A stretch of 64,000 bases of DNA. It comes from Mycobacterium sp. IS-3022 (GTDB lineage Bacteria > Actinomycetota > Actinomycetes > Mycobacteriales > Mycobacteriaceae). How positions within the stretch are numbered: the stretch's first letter is position 1; each line of letters starts with the position of its first letter. The position numbers and the translations under genes are program-made. The stretch is from assembly GCF_001500065.1 (NCBI RefSeq), contig NZ_LQIN01000004.1:97478-161477 (forward strand), written 5' to 3'. A model generated the notes under the pieces. That model had not been told where the DNA came from, did not search any database, and saw nothing but the letters and a program-made list of their open reading frames with translations. Shown here piece by piece: positions 15,297 through 23,787 of this stretch.

Positions 15297-16181
15297 GTGG
15301 ACAGGCAACCAACCCTGGCGCGCCGATTCTTCGAGCGACTCGAACCCGTGCACGCCGTCACCTACTTCGCTCCCGAGGCTCGCGCCGCGCTCGACGGCCT
15401 GGGCTACAAGGGATTCTGGATGGGCTACTTTGCGGCCCAGTCGGCACCGTTCGGGGTGGTACCCGCTGACGTGGTGACGGCCGCGTTCTACAACTTCGCC
15501 CCTCACCGCGTCGCCAAAGCCTTGCCCGCGGCATGGGACGTCGCAGCGCCGGCCGAGGCGCTGCGCGCTCGACTGGACTCCGCGGTGGCGGCGCTGAAGC
15601 GGTACGGCGTGGGCGACGGCGACGACGTGGCTATCGCGGCGGATCTTGCGGCCAAGGCGGCGCGTAACGCCTCGCTGGAGGGCCGCGTCCTGTTCGCCGC
15701 CAATGCGGCGCTGCCGTGGCCGGACGAGCCGTTGGCCAAGCTCTGGCATGCGACCACGCTGCTGCGGGAACAGCGCGGCGACGGCCACGTCGCGATGCTC
15801 GTCGCCCATGGGGTATCGGGTCGCGAGAGCAATGTCGTGCACGCTGCGGCTGGCCGGGTGCCCAAGGAGATGATCATGCGCAGCCGCGACTACGACGACG
15901 AACAGTGGCGGATCTACGAGGACCGCCTCGCGCGCCGCGGACTCCTCCGCGGCGGTGGCCTCACCGATGCAGGGCGGGACCTCAAGCAGCGGATCGAGGA
16001 CAGCACGGACAGAATTGCGCTGCCTGCACTCGACGCCCTGGACGATGGTGAGGTCGAGGCGCTGTTTCGCGCCTTGACCCCGATCACCCGCAAGGTGATC
16101 GCCGGCGGTGACGTGCCCGCCGCGACGCCGATGGGACTCAGCCGCGATGACCTCGACGACGACAGCGCCCGCCTGAGCTGA
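15297..16181 (+). CDS. SCO6745-family protein (possible winged-helix regulator)
   Basis: 294 residues. The sequence RRFFERLEPVHAVTYFAPEARAALD near the start and YDDEQWRIYEDRLARRGLL near 205-225 are features of the actinobacterial SCO6745-type family, which contains a degenerate helix-turn-helix domain. Its role is unknown. Start GTG 15297 is chosen from the TTAACT element 6 nt upstream; an in-frame ATG at 15237 would add 20 residues. It follows the GntR gene by 65 bases on the same strand, but nothing in it points to gluconate. Confidence 0.78.
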   Translation: MDRQPTLARRFFERLEPVHAVTYFAPEARAALDGLGYKGFWMGYFAAQSAPFGVVPADVVTAAFYNFAPHRVAKALPAAWDVAAPAEALRARLDSAVAALKRYGVGDGDDVAIAADLAAKAARNASLEGRVLFAANAALPWPDEPLAKLWHATTLLREQRGDGHVAMLVAHGVSGRESNVVHAAAGRVPKEMIMRSRDYDDEQWRIYEDRLARRGLLRGGGLTDAGRDLKQRIEDSTDRIALPALDALDDGEVEALFRALTPITRKVIAGGDVPAATPMGLSRDDLDDDSARLS

Positions 16182-16193
16182 TCTCTTGTCCGC

Positions 16194-16248
16194 GAGCGTG
16201 CACGTCTGCGCACGACACGCCGCGGCTGACAGCATTTCGTGCACGCTC
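16194..16248. terminator. Inverted repeat with 11-bp perfect arms
   Basis: Arms GAGCGTGCACG (16194-16204) and CGTGCACGCTC (16238-16248) with a 33-base loop, 13 nt after the SCO6745-like stop. It is a candidate transcription terminator or a copy of a dispersed intergenic hairpin. No T-tract follows. Confidence 0.45.
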
Positions 16249-16250
16249 AC

Positions 16251-16277
16251 GGCACGCTGAGTGAGGCACGCTGAGTG
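16251..16277 (+). repeat. Tandem duplication of a 13-base unit
   Basis: GGCACGCTGAGTG occurs twice with one A between, ending 5 bases before the YnfA start. It places a duplicated block exactly where the promoter or ribosome site should be. Confidence 0.7.
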
Positions 16278-16282
16278 TCGTG

Positions 16283-16609
16283 ATGGTGCTCAAATCGGTG
16301 GTGCTGTTCGCCCTCGCGGCGGTTCTCGAGATCGGCGGCGCATGGCTGGTGTGGCAGGGTGTGCGCGAGCACCGCGGTTGGTGGTGGATCGGCGCGGGTG
16401 TGATGGCTCTGGGCGCTTACGGTTTCGTCGCCGCGTTTCAACCCGACGCCCACTTCGGCCGCGTGTTGGCCGCCTACGGCGGGGTCTTCATCGCCGGTTC
16501 GCTCGCCTGGGGCATGGTCGCCGACGGCTTCCGGCCCGACCGATGGGACGTTGCGGGCGCCCTGATCTGCCTCGTCGGCGTGGGCATGATCATGTACGCG
16601 CCGCGGTAA
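16283..16609 (+). CDS. YnfA/UPF0060-family small membrane protein
   Basis: 108 residues with four membrane segments filling nearly the whole chain. The UPF0060 signature [17 protein letters not shown] is at about 8-24, followed by [23 protein letters not shown] in two parts and [19 protein letters not shown]. The family is related to small multidrug-resistance transporters, but its physiological role is not established. ATG 16283 follows an in-frame GTG at 16280. The duplication just upstream makes the promoter unclear. Confidence 0.9.
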   Translation: MVLKSVVLFALAAVLEIGGAWLVWQGVREHRGWWWIGAGVMALGAYGFVAAFQPDAHFGRVLAAYGGVFIAGSLAWGMVADGFRPDRWDVAGALICLVGVGMIMYAPR

Positions 16610-16631
16610 CGCCCGCTCGCGGCACGAAGAG

Positions 16632-18587
16632 CTACGGTTGGTTGCGGTTCCACTCCAGCCAGCCGACGCCCGTGCGGCCGTCGGCCGTCGTCACCGTGGC
16701 CCAGGCGCGCGGAAAGTGGCTGATGCGGCCGTCGGGTGAGGTCAACAGAACGGGCGCGTGGCCGCGAACCTCGACCGTCGCCGTGACGTCTCCGGGAGTG
16801 AGCGTGAGCGCTGTCTGCATCGGTAAACCGTTGTCAGCGAACGTCTCTCGCGCCGTTACCGTCTGCAGCTCGATCAACGGCTCGTCGGGCGCTTGCACAT
16901 AGCCGATTCCGAGCGGCGGCGCACCGGGAATGCGGATGTCGACGCCGTGCAGGCGGGTGCCGTCGTCCAGGTGCATCGCGCTCCACACCCAGTCCATCGC
17001 CCACCAGTCGCGCACGCCCCAGGAGTGGTCGCGCTGCCCGGGCACGTCGGTGAACGTGAAATCTCGCCCGTCCACCCGAACCGCGCCCGACACCGTGCAC
17101 GGAATCTCATATCTCGGGGTCATCCGGTACAGATACGGCGTTCCCGCGGTCGTCCACTCCAGTTCCATCGACACATCGACCGGCCTGCCCGGCTCGTCAC
17201 GCAGCAGTGCTGCCGGATCGTCGTACGCCTGACCGCGTCCGCGCATCGTGACGCGGTACGTCTTCAGCGGTTCGGCGGCCGTGAGCACCAGTTCGATGGC
17301 GCCGGTGTCCTCGAAGTCGAGCAGGGCGTACGTCGGGATACCCGGACCGCACACCAATCCGTTGACCCACGAGGTCTTCAGGTTCGGGTACAGCCCGAGC
17401 CGGACCCATCCCCCGATCTCCTGCTGTGGGTCGATGAAGTCGAAGTACCAGCTTTCGTTCCACAGCGGCTCGTCGCCGGCGGGATGTTCGCCTTCGTCTT
17501 CCACCGACGGGCAAAGCGGCTCGGGGGCAACCGGTTCGGGCAACACACTCAGCGCGTTGACATCGAGAACGTGCTCGCAGTGACGCTTCAGCATGGTCAT
17601 GAACATCTCGTCGCCGCGGTCGGTCCGCTCGACCAGCATCGAGGAGATGATCGCCATCATCACCCCGAAGAAACTCTGCCTGCGCACGCCGTCGCGGACA
17701 TCCTCGAAACTGATCGGCGCGCCCGACCCGAGCGCGCGGTGGTAGGCGCCCAGCAGCGCGTCGTAGTGCTCGCGACGCACCTCGACGGGCAGCGCGCAAC
17801 CCAAGAAGTACGCCACATCAGTCATCGCCGGCCCCCACGTGACGGTCTGCCAGTCCACCACGGTGAGCGGCCGATCGGCGCCGGGTTGCCCGAACAGCAT
17901 GTTGTCGAGGCGGTAGTCGCCGTGCACGAGTCCTTTGACCCGGTCGGCCTCGGCCTCGGCCTCCAGATATGCGTCGAAGCTGCCGACCAACCGTTCGCAC
18001 ACCAGGCGGTGCTCGGGCGCGATCTTGTCGGCGTAGCGCTCCGCGAATCCGGCGTACAGCCCAGAGATCAGCGCCTGGTCGACCGGTGCGTCCCGGTTGA
18101 GCCAGTCGGCGCTGGCCGCCGCCGCGTCGTCCAGTAGCGGGCCGTGCAGCCGGCCGAGTTCGGCCAACGCCAGAATCGCCTGTTCGGCTGAAGCGCCGCG
18201 GATTTCGTCGCCGACGATCGCGGGTCCCGCGTCGCCGAGCAAGAGATGGAACGCGCCGGTGTCGGCGTTGAAGGCGGACGAGAAGCACGGCGCGACCGGT
18301 CCGCCGATGCGCGGCGCGATGTCGGTGTAGAACCGCACCTCGCGTTCGTAGAGGCCGAGCGCCAACCCGGTCTGCCTGCTGACCGGGTCGCTGGCGGCGA
18401 CCTTGAGCACCACCGACGCCGGCCCGTCGTCGCCGCCCGAATACGTCAGTGCGACGCGGTAGCACTCGCTCATCTGGCCGGTGCCGATGCGTTCGTAGGA
18501 GAAATCCGCGACCGGTGCGCCAAGCGACGACGTCAGCCAGTCGACGGTCAGGTCAGCGGGACGCTCGACGACGTCGGTCGTGGACAC
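16632..18587 (-). CDS. Aminoglycoside-phosphotransferase-like kinase fused to a lipocalin-like domain
   Basis: 651 residues in two parts. Residues about 15-350 are an APH/ecdysteroid-kinase-like domain with the catalytic loop HGDYRLDN and the metal motif VVDWQTV. Residues about 375-651 are a beta-rich domain (ESWYFDFIDPQ, then WAMDWVW and HGVDIR) resembling the DUF7064/7065 lipocalin-like domains of actinobacteria. Such kinases act on small alcohols or amino alcohols; the substrate here is unknown. A GGAGG 6 nt before the GTG marks the start. A single-domain paralogue of the kinase half lies at 45491-46576. The fusion itself is unusual. Confidence 0.8.
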   Translation of the reverse strand: MSTTDVVERPADLTVDWLTSSLGAPVADFSYERIGTGQMSECYRVALTYSGGDDGPASVVLKVAASDPVSRQTGLALGLYEREVRFYTDIAPRIGGPVAPCFSSAFNADTGAFHLLLGDAGPAIVGDEIRGASAEQAILALAELGRLHGPLLDDAAAASADWLNRDAPVDQALISGLYAGFAERYADKIAPEHRLVCERLVGSFDAYLEAEAEADRVKGLVHGDYRLDNMLFGQPGADRPLTVVDWQTVTWGPAMTDVAYFLGCALPVEVRREHYDALLGAYHRALGSGAPISFEDVRDGVRRQSFFGVMMAIISSMLVERTDRGDEMFMTMLKRHCEHVLDVNALSVLPEPVAPEPLCPSVEDEGEHPAGDEPLWNESWYFDFIDPQQEIGGWVRLGLYPNLKTSWVNGLVCGPGIPTYALLDFEDTGAIELVLTAAEPLKTYRVTMRGRGQAYDDPAALLRDEPGRPVDVSMELEWTTAGTPYLYRMTPRYEIPCTVSGAVRVDGRDFTFTDVPGQRDHSWGVRDWWAMDWVWSAMHLDDGTRLHGVDIRIPGAPPLGIGYVQAPDEPLIELQTVTARETFADNGLPMQTALTLTPGDVTATVEVRGHAPVLLTSPDGRISHFPRAWATVTTADGRTGVGWLEWNRNQP

Positions 18588-18625
18588 TGGTCACCTCCGT
18601 GTGACATGGGCCCGGCGGGCCACCA

Positions 18626-20137
18626 CTATCGCGCGGCCAGCGAGAAGCCTTCCCACGCTTCCCTGCGGGCGGCATGGGGGTCGTACTCGATGCGCGGACG
18701 CTGATCAAACACTCGCACAGCACGGTCGGCGGTGGTGTAGGCGGGCCAGTCGGCGCCAGGTACACCGGTACGGGCGAACTCGCGCCAACGATGCTGCACG
18801 TCATCGCTGACGCGCAGCGCGGTGCGGCGATCGCCGACCGCGGTGAGCAGTCGTCCGAACTTCGTGCGGTACACGTCGAAAACGGCCAGCAGTTCGGTGG
18901 CATGCGTGGCGCCCAGGCCCGACCAACGCAGGGGGCGCGGCGCGTAGTCGTAGCGGTACAGGTAGGTCGGGGCATGGCGGCTGTGCGCCTCGGCGATCTG
19001 CCACGCGGCCGAGCCGAACGCGAAGTCGCCGCCGAACTGGATGCAGGCGCGCTGATCCGGATAACCCGGATACGCCGCCGTGATCCGTTCGCGCTCTTCG
19101 GGTTCGGTTTCGGCGAGCAGCCGCTCGATCATCGGCTCCGACATCGGCAGCAGCTTGAGGAAGCGGCCGAACAACCGCGCCTCCTCGGCATTGGTCCCGA
19201 CGATCAGCGGCACCCGGTGCGCAGTGCCGCTACGCATCGCCTCGATCGGGTCCAGCGGCAGATAGTCGGTGCCGCTGGTGGGCCCCGCAGCGAAAGCTCC
19301 CAGCATCTCGCGTTGCCCCTGTTTGACGAGCCGTTCGAACGCGGTCACCAGGTCGGCGGGGCGGGCCGCCATCACCGCGTCGGCGCCGTCGTGCTCCCCC
19401 GCCCCGAGCAGCGCCGCGAACCTCGTCGCGTATTGCGCCGCCACCTCTGGAGTGCGGACCATTCCCGCGGCCGGACTCTCGGAAATCGCTTGGGCGAACA
19501 GCCCTTTGGCCGCGGGTACGGCGAGCAACGTGGCCACGGCGTGCGCACCGGCGCTCTCGCCGAAGATCGTCACCTTGTCGGGGTCGCCGCCGAACACCGC
19601 GATGTTGTCGCGGACCCAGCGCAGCGCCATCACCAGGTCGCGCAGGTACAGGTTGTCGTCGAACGTGACGTCCGTGTTGGACAACGACGACAGGTCCAGG
19701 CAGCCGAGCGCACCCAACCGGTAGTTGACCGAGACGTAGACACAACCGTTGCGTGCCAGCGCCGCACCGTCGTAGATCGGCGTGGCCGAACTGCCCATGA
19801 AGTAACCGCCACCGTGAATGAAGACCATCACCGGCAGCAGAGCCGTCTTCGACCGCTTCTTCGGGCTCACCACGTTGAGCGTCAGGCAGTCCTCGCTCAT
19901 CGGCTGGTACTTGCCGGGCGCCACCATCGTGTACATGCGTTGCTGCGGCGCACAGTTGCCGTATCCGTGGCAGTACCGCACGCCGCGCCATGGCTGCACG
20001 GGCTGGGGGGCGCGCAGTCGCAGCGGACCCACCGGCGGGCGGGCATAGGGAATGGCGCGCCACCGGTTCACCCCATCGCGGGTGAAACCCTCGACCGTGC
20101 CGGAGGAGATCTTTGCGCGGACGGTGTGTTCGTGCAT
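18626..20137 (-). CDS. lipT: Type-B carboxylesterase, LipT-like
   Basis: 503 residues. Alpha/beta-hydrolase of the type-B carboxylesterase family: EDCLTLNV near 82-89, oxyanion loop HGGG near 108-111, nucleophile elbow GESAG with Ser195, and the conserved VNYRLG. It hydrolyses carboxylic esters; no signal peptide is evident. It sits next to lppI exactly as lipT does in H37Rv. ATG 20137 (second Met of a Met-Met pair) is preferred because TACCGT lies 6 nt before it; ATG 20140 is only 3 nt from that element. 38 bases separate its stop from the kinase-fusion start. Confidence 0.88.
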   Translation of the reverse strand: MHEHTVRAKISSGTVEGFTRDGVNRWRAIPYARPPVGPLRLRAPQPVQPWRGVRYCHGYGNCAPQQRMYTMVAPGKYQPMSEDCLTLNVVSPKKRSKTALLPVMVFIHGGGYFMGSSATPIYDGAALARNGCVYVSVNYRLGALGCLDLSSLSNTDVTFDDNLYLRDLVMALRWVRDNIAVFGGDPDKVTIFGESAGAHAVATLLAVPAAKGLFAQAISESPAAGMVRTPEVAAQYATRFAALLGAGEHDGADAVMAARPADLVTAFERLVKQGQREMLGAFAAGPTSGTDYLPLDPIEAMRSGTAHRVPLIVGTNAEEARLFGRFLKLLPMSEPMIERLLAETEPEERERITAAYPGYPDQRACIQFGGDFAFGSAAWQIAEAHSRHAPTYLYRYDYAPRPLRWSGLGATHATELLAVFDVYRTKFGRLLTAVGDRRTALRVSDDVQHRWREFARTGVPGADWPAYTTADRAVRVFDQRPRIEYDPHAARREAWEGFSLAAR

Positions 20138-20143
20138 CATCCG

Positions 20144-20149
20144 ACGGTA
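20144..20149 (-). promoter_or_regulatory. -10 hexamer for leaderless lipT
   Basis: TACCGT on the minus strand, 6 nt from ATG 20137. Confidence 0.5.
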
Positions 20150-20196
20150 GCAATGGTCTTCCGCCGCGCCTGGTCAGGGATTCCGTGTCGGACCGC

Positions 20197-20202
20197 TAGC
20201 CT
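20197..20202 (+). promoter_or_regulatory. -10 hexamer for leaderless lppI
   Basis: TAGCCT, 6 nt before ATG 20209. Confidence 0.55.
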
Positions 20203-20208
20203 GGCCGT

Positions 20209-20892
20209 ATGCGAATGGCTGTGCTGATCGCGTCTGTGCTGGTAGCGGGATGTTCCTCGACGACCGGCGGGCAGGCCGAACGAATCGAGCCGATTCCGCC
20301 GGCCCCCTCGGCGAGTTCGCCCTCGGTCACCACGACCACGCCGAGCACCACCAAGCCCGTCGCTCCGCCCGCAGCCGGCGCGCCGGTCGGCGCCGTCATC
20401 GCCTGGATCGAGGCCGGCGAGCCTGCCGATGACGCGCAGTATCACGCGGCCACCCGCGACGGTCAGACCACACAGCTCGGCGACGATGTCGCGTTCACGA
20501 CGCCATCGGGCAAGACCAGCTGCATGACCGATGCCGACTACAGCGAAGGCGCGCTGGCGTGCCTGGTGGATTTGCTCGACCCGCCGCCGCGGCCGGCGGA
20601 CGCCTACGGTGAGTGGAAGGGCGGCTGGGTCGACTACGACGGCAGCAGCCTGACGGTCGGATCCGTGCACGGCGATCCGGGTCGGTTCACCGCCGGCGAC
20701 GGACCCGAGCTGCCGTACGGCCAGACGTTGGCGTTCGGCGACTACCGCTGCCGCGCGGATCCCGTCGGGCTGTTCTGCGTCAATTACGCGAACCGGTCCG
20801 CAGTCAAGTTCAGCGACGCCGGCATCGAACCGTTCGGCTGCCTGCAACCGGTCACCGCGCCCCCGCAGACCGGCGAGAAGTTCAGCTGCTGA
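20209..20892 (+). CDS. lppI: Lipoprotein LppI
   Basis: 227 residues. Signal peptide with lipobox LVAGC (lipidated Cys15), then a Ser/Thr/Pro-rich linker (about 28-62) and a folded domain containing paired cysteines (TSCMTD, LACLVD, YRCRAD, LFCVNYANRS, GCLQP). It is a cell-envelope lipoprotein of unknown function, matching H37Rv LppI in order (beside lipT) and in the FCVNYANRSA segment. It is divergent from lipT; both have leaderless-type promoters in the same 71-base gap. Confidence 0.9.
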   Translation: MRMAVLIASVLVAGCSSTTGGQAERIEPIPPAPSASSPSVTTTTPSTTKPVAPPAAGAPVGAVIAWIEAGEPADDAQYHAATRDGQTTQLGDDVAFTTPSGKTSCMTDADYSEGALACLVDLLDPPPRPADAYGEWKGGWVDYDGSSLTVGSVHGDPGRFTAGDGPELPYGQTLAFGDYRCRADPVGLFCVNYANRSAVKFSDAGIEPFGCLQPVTAPPQTGEKFSC

Positions 20893-20917
20893 CCCGCCGG
20901 GCCTCACGTCGCACTGA

Positions 20918-22021
20918 TCAGGCGACGCCCTTCCGCTTCAGCAAGGGCAGCACACCCTCGGCGAACCAGTACGCCTCCTCCAGGTGCGGATAGCCCGACA
21001 GGATGAACTCGTCGAAGCCAAGCGAGTAGTACTCGTAAATGAGGTTGGCGACCTCCTCATGACTGCCGACCAGTGCCGTGCCGGCACCGCCGCGCACCAG
21101 CCCGACGCCGGCCCACAAATTCGGGTAGATCTCCAGTTGGTCGATCCGGCCACCATGCAGGGCGGTCAACCGACGCTGCCCCTCGGACTCCGATTTCGCA
21201 TGCAATTCAGTGGCTTTGGCGATCTGCTCAGGGCTCAGCCCGGCGAGCAGCTCGTCGGCGGCCGCCCACGCAGCCTCCGCCGTGTCGCGACTGATGGTGT
21301 GCAACCGGATTCCGAATCGCACGGTGCGGCCGCGATCCTCGGCGAGCTTGCGGACGCGGGCGATCTTCGCCGCCGCGGCCTGTGGCGGCTCTCCCCAGGT
21401 GAGATACACGTCGACGTACCGTGCGGCGATCGGCATCGCCGCCGGTGAGGACCCGCCGAAGTAGATCTGCGGCAATGGGTCCGGCGGCGTCCATACCCGC
21501 GCGTCGGCGACGGTGTAGTACTCGCCCTCGAAATCGACCGACGGCTGACGCCAGACGGAGTCGACGATGTGGAGGAACTCCCCCGTCCGCGCGTAGCGCT
21601 CGTCGTGGTCGAGCCAGTCGCCGAAGCGGCGCTGCTCGAGGTTGTCGCCGCCGGTGACGATGTTGAGCAGCACACGACCCTCTGAGAACCGCTGCAACGT
21701 GGCGGCCTGCTGCGCGGCGAGTGTGGGCGGTGTCAGCCCCGGCCGGAATGCGACCAGAAACTTCAGCCGCTCTGTCTCGGCGAGCAGGGCCGAGGCGGTC
21801 AACCAGGCGTCCTCGCACCAGGTTCCGGTCGGGGTGAGCACTCCTTCGTAGCCGAGGCGGTCGGCGGCGCGGGCCACCTCGGCCAGGTAGCGCCGCGTCG
21901 GCGGCCGATAGTTGGCGGGCACTGTCTGCTGCGACGACGCGTGCGAGGAGCCGACGATGGAGCGGCTGTCGCCGCTGGTGGGCAGGAACCAGAAGAACTT
22001 GGCGGAGGTTGGCAACGACAC
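20918..22021 (-). CDS. ssuD: FMNH2-dependent alkanesulfonate monooxygenase
   Basis: 367 residues, LLM flavin family. The SsuD-like features are FWFLPTSGDSR at the start, TGTWCEDAW near 65, NIVTGGDNLEQRRFGDWLDHDERY and the C-terminal FILSGYPHLEEAYWF. It cleaves alkanesulfonates to aldehyde and sulfite, supplying sulfur when sulfate is scarce. It is the last gene of a leftward ssuC-ssuB-ssuA-ssuD operon; GTG 22021 lies 2 nt after the ssuA stop, so a GTG start coupled to ssuA is chosen. No separate FMN reductase (SsuE) is in the operon. Confidence 0.92.
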   Translation of the reverse strand: MSLPTSAKFFWFLPTSGDSRSIVGSSHASSQQTVPANYRPPTRRYLAEVARAADRLGYEGVLTPTGTWCEDAWLTASALLAETERLKFLVAFRPGLTPPTLAAQQAATLQRFSEGRVLLNIVTGGDNLEQRRFGDWLDHDERYARTGEFLHIVDSVWRQPSVDFEGEYYTVADARVWTPPDPLPQIYFGGSSPAAMPIAARYVDVYLTWGEPPQAAAAKIARVRKLAEDRGRTVRFGIRLHTISRDTAEAAWAAADELLAGLSPEQIAKATELHAKSESEGQRRLTALHGGRIDQLEIYPNLWAGVGLVRGGAGTALVGSHEEVANLIYEYYSLGFDEFILSGYPHLEEAYWFAEGVLPLLKRKGVA

Positions 22022-22023
22022 TC

Positions 22024-23037
22024 CTAATTGCGATCCAGGTACAGGGGCTTGAGCACATCGGTGTAGCGGCGGTCGACCCATTGCGCGAAATCCGGTGCCG
22101 CCGCGATCTGTTCGGACTCCGCGAACAGGTCGGCCATCTCCTGCTCCGATGCGATCAACTCGTCCGACAAATCGGTGGGCAACCGCAGGCTGCGGCCCTG
22201 CGCCAGCGCAGCGACCGCGGGATCGAGACCGACCTCCTCGCCGTAGCGCTTCGCCCACTGTTCGCGGTGGTCGTTGGCCCACCGCACCGCCTTGGCGTAG
22301 CGCTGCAGCAGATCGCTCAATGCGGTGTTGCGCTTGGGGTCGGCCAATGCGGCCTCGGACGCGATGCCGAATCCCGCGCCGTTGGTGACGCCCGTGGCGC
22401 GGGCGATGCTGCGCACCGGTAGATCCGTCTGCGCCTGAGCGGTGTAGGGATCCCATACCGCCCATACGTCGACGCGGCGCTGGGTGAACGCCGACAACGC
22501 GTCGGCGGGTTGTAGGAACACCAGCTTCACGTCGGACACGCTGAGCCCTGCGCGATTGAGCTGAACCAAAGTATGGCCGTGCGCCGAACTGCCTTTGGCG
22601 ACGGCGATGCTCCTACCGCGCAGGTCCGACACGCGTTGGATGGGCGCGTCGACGTGGACCAGGATCTGGTCACCGTATCCACCGCCGTCGTAGGCCGACA
22701 CCACCTTGACCTCGGCGTTGGAGGCGGCGCCGAAGATCGGCGGAGTGTTACCGGTGATCGCGAAATCGATCTTGCCGGCGGTGGCGGCCTCGATCTGCGG
22801 CGGCCCGGAGGTGAACGTCGAGAAGTTGATCGCGTACGGCAGGCCGTCGAGCGCGCCGGACGCGCGTAGCAGCGCCTCGGTGCCGCCCTTCTGGTCGCCG
22901 ACGTTGAGTGTGACTCCGGCGAGTTCGGACAGCGGCACGGTGGCCGGCGCCTCCTGGGCAACCGAGCTCTGCTCCCGCGACACGCACCCGGTGAGCAGGA
23001 CGCCGAGCATTACGAGTACAGCGATGATTCTGGGCAT
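22024..23037 (-). CDS. ssuA: Sulfonate-type ABC transporter substrate-binding lipoprotein
   Basis: 337 residues. Lipoprotein signal with LLTGC (Cys18), then a NMT1/SsuA-type bilobed binding domain: VGDQKGGTEALLRASGAL at about 47-64, AITGNTPPIFGA near 93 and VWAVWDPYTAQAQ near 195. It captures aliphatic sulfonates outside the membrane and hands them to SsuC. It is third in the operon, 27 bases after ssuB. Taurine or another sulfonate is equally possible as ligand. Confidence 0.9.
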   Translation of the reverse strand: MPRIIAVLVMLGVLLTGCVSREQSSVAQEAPATVPLSELAGVTLNVGDQKGGTEALLRASGALDGLPYAINFSTFTSGPPQIEAATAGKIDFAITGNTPPIFGAASNAEVKVVSAYDGGGYGDQILVHVDAPIQRVSDLRGRSIAVAKGSSAHGHTLVQLNRAGLSVSDVKLVFLQPADALSAFTQRRVDVWAVWDPYTAQAQTDLPVRSIARATGVTNGAGFGIASEAALADPKRNTALSDLLQRYAKAVRWANDHREQWAKRYGEEVGLDPAVAALAQGRSLRLPTDLSDELIASEQEMADLFAESEQIAAAPDFAQWVDRRYTDVLKPLYLDRN

Positions 23038-23064
23038 GGCAATTCCCCTCGGTGGCGGATGATT

Positions 23065-23787
23065 TCAGCTCTGCACGCCGAGCTGGTCGAGCAGTTCTAA
23101 GCGGTGGTTATCTGCACCGATGGAGGTGCGCGGGTCGGCGATCTGCAGGGTGTGCACGACTCGGCCCTCATCGAGGACGAGGACGCGGTCGGCGAGCGCG
23201 ACAGCTTCGTCGACGTCGTGAGTGACAAGCAGGATCCCGAAGCCGTGCTCACGCCACAGATCGAGCAACAGCTGCCGCATGCTCAACCGGGTCAACGCGT
23301 CCAATGCGCCGAACGGCTCGTCGAGCAGCAACAACGCCGGCTCGGCGACCAACGCGCGGGCGAGTGAAACTCGTTGCGCCTGACCGCCGGACAGTGTCAG
23401 CGGCCATGCATCGGCCCGGTCGGTGAGGCCCAAGTCGGTCAGCGCCCGCTCGGCCCGCGCATGGGCTTCGGCGTTGCGCAGTCCGCTGCGGGTGAGCCCG
23501 TAGACCACGTTTGTGCGCACGCTGCGCCAGGGGAAGAGCCGCGGCTCTTGAAACGCCAACGCCGGTGCGTCCGGCACGGCTCGCTCCCCGGTGTGCTCGG
23601 TCGACAGACCGGCCAGCACCCGCAGCACGGTCGACTTACCGGACCCGCTGCGGCCGATCAGCGCGACGACCTCGCCGCGGCCGATGCGTAGCGACACGTC
23701 GACGAGCACGTGATGGTCGCCGTACCACTTGTTCACGTTCCGCAGTTCGCCCGCGGTGTCCAGTTCTGGTGCGGCGGTCAATGTCAT
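23065..23787 (-). CDS. ssuB: Sulfonate ABC transporter ATPase
   Basis: 240 residues. Walker A GRSGSGKST (45-53), signature LSGGQAQR, Walker B LLLLDEPFGALD and the H-loop LLVTHD are all present. The chain is short at the Q-loop region (AFQEPRLFPWRSV), as is usual in SsuB/TauB proteins. It powers sulfonate import. Its ATG overlaps the ssuC stop by 4 bases. Confidence 0.92.
   Translation of the reverse strand: MTLTAAPELDTAGELRNVNKWYGDHHVLVDVSLRIGRGEVVALIGRSGSGKSTVLRVLAGLSTEHTGERAVPDAPALAFQEPRLFPWRSVRTNVVYGLTRSGLRNAEAHARAERALTDLGLTDRADAWPLTLSGGQAQRVSLARALVAEPALLLLDEPFGALDALTRLSMRQLLLDLWREHGFGILLVTHDVDEAVALADRVLVLDEGRVVHTLQIADPRTSIGADNHRLELLDQLGVQS

Noticed and set aside
18674..20227. 517-residue open frame opposite lipT
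   Set aside because: Antisense to a gene with complete carboxylesterase motifs; the translation is low-complexity His/Arg/Val-rich.
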